Assembly: GCA_020432595.1 (NCBI GenBank)
Contig: JAGQGA010000247.1
Span: forward strand, 1 to 7,661
DNA length: 7,661 nucleotides
Direction: 5' to 3'
Origin: Anaerolineales bacterium
GTDB lineage: Bacteria > Chloroflexota > Anaerolineae > Promineifilales > Promineifilaceae
In this document: piece after piece, positions 1-5,098 of the stretch
Numbering within the stretch: position 1 is the first letter of the stretch
How the letters are laid out: the number at the start of each line of letters is the position of its first letter
The notes under the pieces: generated by a model
What the model was told of the DNA's origin: nothing
Seen by the model: only the letters and a program-made list of their open reading frames with translations
Databases searched by the model: none
Translations under genes and position numbers: made by a program

Positions 1-351
1 TCCAGGGGGAAAAAGGCTGATTTTACAGCGGCGACAGTATCCTTTGCTTCTCTCTAGCTCTACCTCCTGGTTATGCGCTGTCATTAATCGTCGCTTTTGC
101 TGCCCATTAGCAGCCATGGGTTTGCCGCAGTGCGGGCACGTTGGCCGTTCTTCTTCACTCAATTGGCTCAAATTCTGTAGCTTGCTTTCCAAGACCAGTT
201 CTTGCAGCATCTTCGTTCTCACGCTAGCTAGTTGTTTATCCACCTCAGCCTCTATCTCATTGAAGGTTGCTTTGGGTCTTTCTTCGCGCCATTGGCTCAC
301 TTCTTCACTTTTTTGACTAAACAGGTCTATCCACTCATCGCGCTTTTTCAT
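1..351 (-). CDS. ISKra4-type transposase, N-terminal part (runs off the left edge)
   Basis: The frame is open from ATG at 351 to the first base, giving 117 residues with no stop. The first 70 residues are charged and helical (starts MKKRDEWIDLFSQKSEE). A zinc-ribbon-like pair follows: CPHC (Cys72, Cys75) and CRRC (Cys106, Cys109), then a run ending LFPPG. This layout (helical start, two CxxC knuckles, then 'F-P-P') is what I recall of ISKra4-family transposases; the DDE catalytic part would lie outside the window. A GGGAG sequence about 9 nt upstream of the ATG (on the minus strand) supports the start. It is transcribed away from the uvrB duplicate at 478-655. The family call comes from memory of the pattern, not from a search. 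Another IS family with an N-terminal zinc ribbon is possible. I cannot tell whether the element is intact. Confidence 0.75.
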   Translation of the reverse strand, partial: MKKRDEWIDLFSQKSEEVSQWREERPKATFNEIEAEVDKQLASVRTKMLQELVLESKLQNLSQLSEEERPTCPHCGKPMAANGQQKRRLMTAHNQEVELERSKGYCRRCKISLFPPG

Positions 352-477
352 CTTTCTTGTCTCCCGCTTTTTCCCCTAGTTTCTCATCAACAACAACTTC
401 GCGCACCCAAGGGCAACAGAGGTTGCTACATGACCAACAGGGAGGGCAATAAGAAATCTCACGCAAAGGTTTTTTTC
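352..477. other. gene-free leader and probable IS end region
   Basis: This stretch lies between the transposase start and the left uvrB-upstream copy. One end of the insertion sequence should fall here, because the sequence becomes recognisably uvrB-like from about 478. I could not identify a terminal inverted repeat or target duplication, since the other end of the element is outside the window. It contains a weak complementary pair (GGGCAACAG near 411 and TGTTGG/CCAACAGG near 434). I see no convincing gene. Confidence 0.35.
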
Positions 478-501
478 CCTCTCTCACCCCATCCTTACCA
501 A

Positions 502-519
502 ACCTGACAGCAGGTGTCA
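502..519. promoter_or_regulatory. overlapping inverted repeats, left uvrB operator candidate
   Basis: Two nested dyads are visible: ACCTG-N4-CAGGT (502-515) and TGACA-N5-TGTCA (505-519). The same 18 bases occur at 1357-1374 upstream of the intact uvrB, inside the longest identical block of the duplication. uvrB is a classic SOS gene, so a LexA-type operator is a reasonable guess. I do not know the LexA box of this lineage, and the motif is not the E. coli or Bacillus one. Confidence 0.35.
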
Positions 520-598
520 TGTATGCCGCGTATCCTTGTGGAAGATGAGACAGGTAGCAAGGGAAACCTGTCACTTGTTTCTTGCTTTGGAGGCAAAA

Positions 599-655
599 AT
601 GACACAATTTGAGCTAGCGGCCGATTATGTGCCGATGGGCGACCAGCCGCAGTCG
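599..655 (+). pseudogene. uvrB: truncated uvrB 5' fragment (codons 1-18)
   Basis: It starts with ATG at 599 after a GGAGG site (589-593). It encodes [18 protein letters not shown], which differs from the start of intact UvrB only at residue 7 (Ala for Val). From codon 19 the frame runs into unrelated sequence and stops at TAG 713-715, so translation would give a 38-residue peptide overlapping the 3' end of hicB on the opposite strand. No Walker A or any other UvrB domain is present, so it cannot function in repair. It marks the left boundary of the duplication around hicBA. Confidence 0.88.
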
Positions 656-674
656 TTTCCCACCCCCCCACTCA

Positions 675-1031
675 TCAAACGGCTTCGCGTCTGCCCAAAC
701 TCTCTGCCAAAATAGAAGTCACCAGAGAATTCATGCTAACACCTTCTTGTTTTGCCCGCATTACTAAACGGGCATGAATACTTTTGGGAACTCGTTGAAT
801 GAACTTGCCGCTATAACTGCCTTCGCTGCCCGGTTCTGGAACGGGCATGTTCAGGCTTTCTAAAGCGGCAATCGTTTCCTGCAAAGCATCCATGCCATTT
901 TCAATGGCTTCCGCTATCGTGTTGCCATCTGAAATACACTCGGAAAAGTCAGGGAAAGAAATTAAATATCCGCCACCATCTTCTTCTGAAAGAGGGCGAA
1001 TCTCGAACGGGTATTGACTTAAATTTTTCAT
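675..1031 (-). CDS. hicB: HicB-family antitoxin
   Basis: This 118-residue protein should bind and neutralise the HicA mRNA interferase and repress the operon. Residues 7-66 form the HicB partial RNase-H-like fold: YPFEIRPLSEEDGGGYLISF, then FPDF, then a GNTIAEAIENGMDAL helix. Residues 76-113 look like a ribbon-helix-helix DNA-binding domain (GKFIQRVPKSIHARL, then a GVSMNSLV helix). The two-domain form with a C-terminal DNA-binding domain is typical of autoregulating HicB proteins. It starts with ATG at 1031, three bases after the hicA stop, so the two are co-transcribed and probably translationally coupled. The TGA stop (675-677) lies 20 bases from the truncated uvrB fragment. Codon use is less G-rich than in uvrB, consistent with acquisition. 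Confidence 0.9.
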   Translation of the reverse strand: MKNLSQYPFEIRPLSEEDGGGYLISFPDFSECISDGNTIAEAIENGMDALQETIAALESLNMPVPEPGSEGSYSGKFIQRVPKSIHARLVMRAKQEGVSMNSLVTSILAESLGRREAV

Positions 1032-1034
1032 GGC

Positions 1035-1259
1035 TCAATCCATCACAAAATCAACAAACTTTTTGACGTAAATCGGCTTGATAGGCCGATGTGCAGGGAC
1101 AGGTAATGTCCGACCATCGGCACGCACAAAGACGACGTGACTTGTACCCCGTTGCCTCCACTCAATATTGTAAGCGGCGGCAACGGTTTTCAAACTTTCA
1201 ATCCGCCAGTTAAGCGGATTGTTTTGCATCTGCTGGAGGATTTTGTCTGCTTTGCTCAC
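1035..1259 (-). CDS. hicA: HicA-family toxin (mRNA interferase)
   Basis: This is a 74-residue small toxin with the dsRBD-like HicA fold. HicA toxins cleave mRNA and are held in check by HicB. The visible hallmark is the RGTSHVVF strand with the presumed catalytic His41, followed by the TLPVPAHRPIKPIYVKKF tail that corresponds to the usual 'VPVH...K.GTL...' ending. The start is GTG at 1259. No Shine-Dalgarno sequence precedes it, and a -10 box ends 6 bases upstream, so the message may be leaderless. An internal ATG at residue 11 is the alternative but would remove part of the first helix. Toxin-first order with antitoxin immediately downstream is the standard hicAB layout. No inactivating change is visible, so the module may be active. 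Confidence 0.88.
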   Translation of the reverse strand: MSKADKILQQMQNNPLNWRIESLKTVAAAYNIEWRQRGTSHVVFVRADGRTLPVPAHRPIKPIYVKKFVDFVMD

Positions 1260-1265
1260 GAGATT

Positions 1266-1294
1266 ATGATACTAAATGCAGTAGCATGGTGCAA
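1266..1294 (-). promoter_or_regulatory. hicAB promoter with overlapping operator dyad
   Basis: On the minus strand, TTGCAC (1289-1294) and TATCAT (1266-1271) are separated by 17 bases, a good sigma-70 arrangement. The expected transcription start is 1259, exactly the G of the hicA GTG codon. An imperfect inverted repeat with 8-base arms lies within it: ATGATACT (1266-1273), a 6-base spacer, then AGTAGCAT (1280-1287), seven of eight positions pairing. It covers the -10 box and spacer, where the HicB ribbon-helix-helix domain would be expected to bind for autorepression. Promoter and operator roles are inferred from position and sequence. Confidence 0.6.
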
Positions 1295-1356
1295 GAGGAT
1301 AAAATTTGTCACGGCTGCCCAAACTGAAATGAAATCCTCTCATTCCCTTTTTCCAA

Positions 1357-1374
1357 ACCTGACAGCAGGTGTCA
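1357..1374. promoter_or_regulatory. overlapping inverted repeats upstream of uvrB
   Basis: ACCTG-N4-CAGGT (1357-1370) and TGACA-N5-TGTCA (1360-1374) lie about 105-120 bases before the uvrB start codon. They are identical in the decoy copy at 502-519, while flanking bases have changed. This makes them the best operator candidate for uvrB, possibly for LexA. No clear -35/-10 pair could be assigned; CTGACA (1359-1364) and TATCCT (1386-1391) are spaced 21 bases apart, which is too far. Confidence 0.38.
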
Positions 1375-1403
1375 TGTATGCCGCCTATCCTTAAGGAAGA
1401 TGT

Positions 1404-1466
1404 GGCAGGTAACAAGTGGCAAGTAGCAAGTCAGTCAAACTTGCCACCTGCCACTTGTTACCTGCT
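1404..1466. repeat. inverted heptanucleotide repeat array forming a hairpin
   Basis: Sixty-three bases divide exactly into nine heptamers. Four are of the type GGCAAGT (GGCAGGT, AACAAGT, GGCAAGT, AGCAAGT; 1404-1431), one is a centre (CAGTCAA), and four are of the complementary type ACTTGCC (ACTTGCC, ACCTGCC, ACTTGTT, ACCTGCT; 1439-1466). The two halves pair through a perfect 17-base stem (1405-1421 with 1449-1465). An alternative 9-base inner stem pairs 1417-1425 with 1439-1447. The array ends one base before the uvrB Shine-Dalgarno sequence. The left copy (549-586) has only about five units, so unit number varies. It resembles the short tandem heptamers known from cyanobacteria; any effect on translation is inferred. 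Confidence 0.85.
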
Positions 1467-1467
1467 C

Positions 1468-1473
1468 AGGAGG
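1468..1473 (+). promoter_or_regulatory. ribosome binding site deciding the uvrB start
   Basis: AGGAGG lies 5 bases before ATG 1479. It fixes the uvrB start there rather than at the in-frame ATG 1416, whose extra 21 codons are made of the heptamer repeats and upstream region. Confidence 0.85.
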
Positions 1474-1478
1474 CAAAG

Positions 1479-3464
1479 ATGACACAATTTGAGCTAGTGG
1501 CCGATTATGTGCCGATGGGCGACCAGCCGCAGGCGATTGCGGAGCTGGTGGCGGGGGTAGATGGCGGGGAGCGGCGGCAGGTGCTGCTGGGGGCGACGGG
1601 GACGGGTAAGACGTTTACGATGGCGAATGTGATTGCCCAGACGCAGCGGCCAACGCTGGTGCTGGTGCACAACAAAACGCTGGCGGCGCAGCTTTACGCC
1701 GAGTTCAAGCGGTTTTTTCCCCACAACGCCGTCGCCTACTACGTCAGCTATTACGATTATTACCAGCCGGAAGCGTATGTGCCGCGCACCGACACCTATA
1801 TTGAAAAGACCACCGACATCAACGAAGAGATTGAACGGATGCGCCACGTGGCGACGAATGCGTTGGCGACGCGGCGGGATGTGATTGTGGTTGCCAGCGT
1901 CAGCGCCATTTATGCGCTGGGCGACCCGGAAACGTATGGGCAGGCGTTTGTGCAGTTTGTGGTGGGGGAGATGAAGCAGCGGCAGCGGGTGCTGCGGCGG
2001 CTGGTGGATATTTATTATGAGCGCAATGAGCTGAATTTGAAGCATGGGACGTTTCGCGTGCGGGGCGATGTGCTGGAAGTGCGGCCGCCGCACGGGGATG
2101 ATGTGTACCGGGTGGAGTTTTGGGGGGATGTAGTGGAGCGGATTAGCGAACTGGATGCGCTGACGGGGGAGGTGAAGCGGGAGCTACAGGAGCTAACGAT
2201 TCGCACGGCACGCCATTTTGTGCTGCCGCAGGAAGAGATGGAGGGTTCGATTGCGCGGATTGAGGCGGAGTTGGCGGAGCGGTTGGCGGAGTTGGAAGGG
2301 CAGAAGCGGCTGCTGGAAGCACAGCGATTGGCGCAGCGGACGCGGTATGATATTGAGATGCTGCGGGAGCTGGGGTATTGCAGCGGCAGCGAAAATTATT
2401 CGCGCCACTTTTATGACAAGCCGGCCGGAACGCCCCCCTGGACGCTGCTCGACTACTTTCCCGATGATTTTTTGACGATGGTAGACGAAAGTCACATGAC
2501 GCTGCCGCAAATTCGGGCGATGTTTCGCGGGGACAGGCAGCGCAAGGAGACGCTGGTGGAACACGGCTTCCGGCTGCCGAGTGCGCTGGATAATCGGCCG
2601 TTGACCTTTGCCGAGTGGGAGGACAGGGTGGGGCAGATGGTGTTTGTGTCGGCGACGCCAGGGGGGTATGAAACGGCCGTTTCCAGCCATATCGCCGAGC
2701 AAATCATCCGCCCCACCGGGCTGGTTGACCCCGACGTGGTGGTGCGCCCCACCGCCGGGCAAATTGACGACCTGCTGCTTGAACTGCGGCAGCGGGCGGC
2801 GCGGGGGGAACGGGCGCTGGTGACGACGCTGACCAAGCGCATGGCCGAGCAGTTGGCCGATTATCTGGCGGAAATGGGGCTGAAGGTGCAATATTTGCAC
2901 AGTGAGATTGATACTTTTGAGCGGGTGGAGATTTTGCACGATTTGCGGGCGGGGGTGTATGATGCCGTGGTGGGGATTAACCTGCTGCGCGAAGGGCTGG
3001 ATTTGCCGGAAGTGTCGCTGGTGGCGATTTTGGATGCGGACAAGGAGGGGTTTTTGCGCTCCGACACGGCGTTGATTCAGACGATTGGGCGGGCGGCGCG
3101 GCATGTGGCGGGGCGGGTGGTGATGTATGCCGACCGGGTGACGGATTCGATGCAGCGGGCGATTGACGAGACGAACCGGCGGCGGGCGAAGCAGGTGGCG
3201 TATAACGAGGCGCATGGCATTGTGCCGCAGTCGGTGCAAAAAGAGGTGGGGGAACGGCTGCGGCAGTGGGCGGCGGATGGGGATGTGGGGGGATTAACGG
3301 CCGTTGCTGAACCTACCCCCATCTACGAAACCAGCGACCTGCACGCTGAGATGGTGGCACTGGAGGCGGCCATGTTGGCGGCGGCGCAAAAGCTTGAGTT
3401 TGAAAAGGCGGCGCAATTGCGGGATAAAATGATGGCGATACGCGGCCAGCTTGTTTTGGTATAG
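1479..3464 (+). CDS. uvrB: UvrABC excinuclease subunit B
   Basis: UvrB is the damage-verifying helicase-like subunit of nucleotide excision repair. It is loaded by UvrA and recruits the nuclease UvrC. The protein has 661 residues, a normal length. Walker A is GATGTGKT (38-45). The beta-hairpin that inserts between DNA strands is at about 88-115 ([20 protein letters not shown]). The Walker B-like DESH is at 336-339, SAT at 391-393 and the motif VI region QTIGRAAR at 534-541. The C-terminal UVR coiled-coil motif that binds UvrC is at about 621-656 ([13 protein letters not shown]). All key motifs are present. Codons end mostly in G, with two sharp C-rich patches starting at the palindromes at 2671 and 3296. 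The upstream region carries an operator-like dyad and a heptamer hairpin. A DinB-like gene follows 29 nt downstream. Confidence 0.98.
   Translation: MTQFELVADYVPMGDQPQAIAELVAGVDGGERRQVLLGATGTGKTFTMANVIAQTQRPTLVLVHNKTLAAQLYAEFKRFFPHNAVAYYVSYYDYYQPEAYVPRTDTYIEKTTDINEEIERMRHVATNALATRRDVIVVASVSAIYALGDPETYGQAFVQFVVGEMKQRQRVLRRLVDIYYERNELNLKHGTFRVRGDVLEVRPPHGDDVYRVEFWGDVVERISELDALTGEVKRELQELTIRTARHFVLPQEEMEGSIARIEAELAERLAELEGQKRLLEAQRLAQRTRYDIEMLRELGYCSGSENYSRHFYDKPAGTPPWTLLDYFPDDFLTMVDESHMTLPQIRAMFRGDRQRKETLVEHGFRLPSALDNRPLTFAEWEDRVGQMVFVSATPGGYETAVSSHIAEQIIRPTGLVDPDVVVRPTAGQIDDLLLELRQRAARGERALVTTLTKRMAEQLADYLAEMGLKVQYLHSEIDTFERVEILHDLRAGVYDAVVGINLLREGLDLPEVSLVAILDADKEGFLRSDTALIQTIGRAARHVAGRVVMYADRVTDSMQRAIDETNRRRAKQVAYNEAHGIVPQSVQKEVGERLRQWAADGDVGGLTAVAEPTPIYETSDLHAEMVALEAAMLAAAQKLEFEKAAQLRDKMMAIRGQLVLV
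2671..2682. repeat. AAACGGCCGTTT palindrome, copy 1
   Basis: This exact 12-base palindrome lies in uvrB and is read as (E)-T-A-V at residues 398-401, a position where UvrB families vary. The 60 bases before it hold 31 G and 9 C; the 60 after hold 17 G and 23 C. Confidence 0.9.
3296..3305. repeat. AACGGCCGTT core palindrome, copy 2 (10 bases)
   Basis: This is the core of the same palindrome without the outer A/T pair. It lies in uvrB in the linker before the UVR motif and is read T-A-V. The 60 bases before hold 33 G and 7 C; the 60 after hold 16 G and 20 C. Confidence 0.75.
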
Positions 3465-3493
3465 AGTGGGGATGGTTGGAAAAAGGATTTATG

Positions 3494-4057
3494 ATGTTAA
3501 TAAAAGAAGAATCTCTGACAGCTATTTTTGAAGGATGGAATGGGTATCATCAGAGCATTGTCAATGCCGTGGAGCCATTGACGCGGGAACAGCTTGTATG
3601 GCGGCCGGCGCAAAACTTTCACTCGGTGGGGGGACTGGCTCGTCATATCAGCCTGGGGCGGCTAACGTGGTTGACACGTATGGCGGCACCGGGCAGTGCG
3701 GCGGTGGCGGCGCAAATCAGCGATTGGGTGGCTGATGACGATGGCAACCGGGACATTGTCGAGGAATCCATTGCCATTGTAGAGCAGCCAGCGGAGTTGG
3801 TGCGCTGGCTGAATTTGAGCTGGGGCATTGTTGAGCAAACGCTGACAGCCTGGGAGGTTCGTGACCTGTTTCAAACGTATCGGCATACGTGGAATGGGAA
3901 TGTGTATGCGGTGTCACGGCAGTGGACGCTGTGGCGCGTCATGAATCATGATCTCCATCATGGCGGCGAGCTTTCGCTGATGCTGGGTTTACAGGGGATT
4001 GAGGCGTTTGAACTGAGTGCGCTTTTTGGGCATATTATTTTGCCGTCCCTAGCTTAA
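3494..4057 (+). CDS. DinB/YfiT-like putative metalloenzyme
   Basis: This is a protein of 187 residues with the four-helix-bundle pattern of the DinB (YfiT) superfamily. That family includes thiol-dependent transferases and many stress proteins, and it is unrelated to DNA polymerase IV. The expected metal-binding histidines are visible: one in GGLARHISL (His51), and two or three in the C-terminal signature MNHDLHHGGELSLML (His152, His155, His156), corresponding to the usual HxxHHRGQ. The substrate is unknown. I chose ATG 3494 because AAGGA (3483-3487) lies 6 bases upstream. ATG 3491 is equally possible, and TTG 3476 is less likely. It lies 29 nt after uvrB on the same strand with no terminator between, so read-through from uvrB is likely. 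Confidence 0.82.
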   Translation: MLIKEESLTAIFEGWNGYHQSIVNAVEPLTREQLVWRPAQNFHSVGGLARHISLGRLTWLTRMAAPGSAAVAAQISDWVADDDGNRDIVEESIAIVEQPAELVRWLNLSWGIVEQTLTAWEVRDLFQTYRHTWNGNVYAVSRQWTLWRVMNHDLHHGGELSLMLGLQGIEAFELSALFGHIILPSLA

Positions 4058-4082
4058 CTGATCTTGTGTAGCTTGCTTGTTT

Positions 4083-4111
4083 TTGACAACAACTATCGCT
4101 TGGAGTATATT
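4083..4111 (+). promoter_or_regulatory. near-consensus sigma-70 promoter
   Basis: A perfect TTGACA (4083-4088), a 17-base spacer and TATATT (4106-4111) form the strongest promoter in the window. Transcription would start near 4118, leaving a leader of about 130 nt before the gene at 4250. The leader (4118-4249) holds no recognised riboswitch. I see only a possible long-range pair, CTTGAA near 4154 with TTCAAG near 4208. Confidence 0.75.
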
Positions 4112-4249
4112 TTTTATGGTTTGAGCCTAGGTTAATCAAACTGTGTTTCGGGGTCTTGAATTTTCGATTTTGTAGTTCGACAATTTGATATGGCGAAGCG
4201 TTGAGAGTTCAAGGCTCTTTGGTGATCCTTTCTACCCACAGGAGGTTCT

Positions 4250-4615
4250 ATGAAAAATCCAACCGTTGTTCGCGTTACCACGCTTTCGGTCTTGACTTCT
4301 CTTGTAGATGGTCAAGCAACTTCTGACGAGCTGGATATTATGTCCCAAGAAATTTCATCGGTGTTTGGTGTGGCAGAGGATGAGGTGCGCGGATTTGCCC
4401 AGAAATTGATAGACGTTTATCAAAAAAAGAACATTGCGGCGAATCCGGTTGCCTTGGTGAAGCAGGGACAAAGTGCCCTAGGGTCGCTTAGTGGCTCTAA
4501 CCGCACCAAAACGATGGAAATTGCCCGGAAAGTTGCCAATAGCGGTGGTTTGGAAGCCAGCGAGGCGACCTTCCTAGACAATTTGGCACAATACGTCAAG
4601 CGTTATCGCCGTTGA
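4250..4615 (+). CDS. hypothetical small helical protein, possibly TerB-like
   Basis: I do not recognise this 121-residue protein with certainty. A strong AGGAGG (4240-4245) 4 bases before ATG supports the start. It has no signal peptide, membrane segment or cysteine and looks cytosolic and all-helical. The stretch DGQATSDELDIMSQEISSVF, followed by GVAEDEVRGFAQKLIDVY, resembles the 'DG.....E...' helix pairs of TerB-like proteins, and the GLEASEATFLDNLAQYVKR ending could be the last helix pair. That resemblance is weak, and I see no clear metal-ligand set. It is the first gene after the strong promoter, and the ferredoxin starts 65 nt downstream on the same strand, so the two probably share a transcript. 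The region is more AT-rich than uvrB. Confidence 0.75.
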   Translation: MKNPTVVRVTTLSVLTSLVDGQATSDELDIMSQEISSVFGVAEDEVRGFAQKLIDVYQKKNIAANPVALVKQGQSALGSLSGSNRTKTMEIARKVANSGGLEASEATFLDNLAQYVKRYRR

Positions 4616-4680
4616 GCCGAGATAGTGCATTTTGCATGATTTCCTGAACAATTTAAATCCATTGGGAGATACGACATACG

Positions 4681-4941
4681 ATGACACATATTATTACAAC
4701 GCTCTGTGTTGGGTGTAAAGACACAGCTTGTGTGGATGTTTGTCCGGTTGACTGTATTTATGGGGCCGATGAAGATTGGGAGCAACTGTATATTCAGCCT
4801 GAAGAGTGTATTGATTGCGGGTTATGCGTAGATGCTTGCCCTGTCGAAGCGATTTTTCCTGAGGAGGAAATGCCAGACCCGTTGAAAGCATCTATTGCGG
4901 TAAATTATGAGCACTTCGACCTTGAGCCACCAGATATTTAA
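4681..4941 (+). CDS. fdxA: FdxA-type seven-iron ferredoxin (3Fe-4S / 4Fe-4S)
   Basis: This is an 86-residue soluble electron carrier. The nine cysteines follow the spacing of Azotobacter ferredoxin I: Cys9, 12, 17, 21, 25, then 43, 46, 49 and 53. By that template Cys9, 17 and 53 would hold a 3Fe-4S cluster, Cys21, 43, 46 and 49 a 4Fe-4S cluster, and Cys12 and 25 would be free. The signatures CPVDC and CIDCGLCVDACP, and the following IFPEEEMP, match the family. It differs from the Azotobacter protein by a loop three residues longer between the clusters (GADEDWEQLYIQPEE) and by lacking the C-terminal tail of about 25 residues. A GGGAG lies 12 bases before the ATG, an unusually long spacing. A terminator follows. 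The redox partner is not shown by the neighbours. A 2[4Fe-4S] form cannot be excluded. Confidence 0.92.
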   Translation: MTHIITTLCVGCKDTACVDVCPVDCIYGADEDWEQLYIQPEECIDCGLCVDACPVEAIFPEEEMPDPLKASIAVNYEHFDLEPPDI

Positions 4942-4969
4942 TCGTCGTGCTGTTTAAGGCCTTCTTTGC

Positions 4970-5016
4970 AGAGCAGGTGTGGTGAGAGAAATTACCCCAT
5001 CTGCTCTTTTTATTTT
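4970..5016 (+). terminator. intrinsic terminator after the ferredoxin
   Basis: AGAGCAGGTG (4970-4979) pairs with CATCTGCTCT (4998-5007) over 10 base pairs with one G-U pair. A T-rich tract TTTTTATTTT follows immediately. It closes the 4250-4941 unit and separates it from the acyltransferase gene. Confidence 0.85.
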
Positions 5017-5085
5017 GTATAAGGTATGGTGATTGGCCGGGAAATATCAAAATAGTCAAATTAAACAGTAACTCTGGTTTCGTTG

Positions 5086-5091
5086 TATACT
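5086..5091 (+). promoter_or_regulatory. -10 box placed for a leaderless start
   Basis: TATACT ends 7 bases before ATG 5099, so transcription would begin at 5098 or 5099, at the start codon itself. No Shine-Dalgarno sequence is present. The -35 region (AAACAG, 5063-5068) is poor, so the promoter may be weak or activator-dependent. Confidence 0.45.
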
Positions 5092-5098
5092 TGTCCGC

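Larger units (their letters stand above)
478..655 (+). repeat. left copy of uvrB upstream region plus uvrB codons 1-18
   Basis: This matches 1336-1535 in the same orientation. A block of 32 bases (498-529 against 1353-1384) is identical. The TATCCTT and GGAAGATG stretches and the GGAGGCAAA ribosome site also correspond. The coding part (599-652 against 1479-1532) has one difference in 54 bases (C at 618 for T at 1498). The copies differ by about 25 bases, because the left has fewer heptamer units (549-586) than the right (1404-1466). Similarity ends at about 653-655, and unrelated hicB-side sequence follows. The outer limit near 478 is approximate because similarity fades there. Confidence 0.9.
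1336..1535 (+). repeat. right copy of uvrB upstream region plus 5' coding end
   Basis: This is the counterpart of 478-655. It is the functional copy, since it continues into full-length uvrB. Together the two copies flank about 680 bases holding hicBA. The length of the repeat is far above an ordinary transposon target duplication. The boundary near 1336 is approximate. Confidence 0.88.

Noticed and set aside
335..607. A 90-codon minus-strand frame with several cysteines and a charged end
   Set aside because: It covers the noncoding left duplicate and overlaps the transposase start in another frame. Its sequence shows no known domain, and the corresponding right copy has no equivalent.
691..1325. 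11-base direct repeat CTGCCCAAACT at 691-701 and 1315-1325, possible ends of the hicBA insert
   Set aside because: The left copy is inside the hicB coding sequence, so the repeats do not bound the module; chance or minor homology is as likely.
1404..1466. CRISPR-like or rho-independent terminator reading of the heptamer array
   Set aside because: There are no unique spacers between the units, and no T-tract follows the hairpin; it is followed by a ribosome site.
1416..1478. Upstream in-frame ATG that would extend UvrB by 21 residues
   Set aside because: The extension is encoded by the heptamer repeats, has no ribosome site, and is not part of the family; AGGAGG points to ATG 1479.
2421..2428. 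CCGGCCGG palindrome near another G-to-C shift
   Set aside because: It is not the same palindrome, it is short, and the surrounding skew is mixed; I did not count it with the AAACGGCCGTTT set.
2193..3239. A 348-codon minus-strand frame inside uvrB
   Set aside because: It is rich in His, Pro, Arg and Gln, the signature of reading opposite a gene with G-ending codons. UvrB on the plus strand has every motif.
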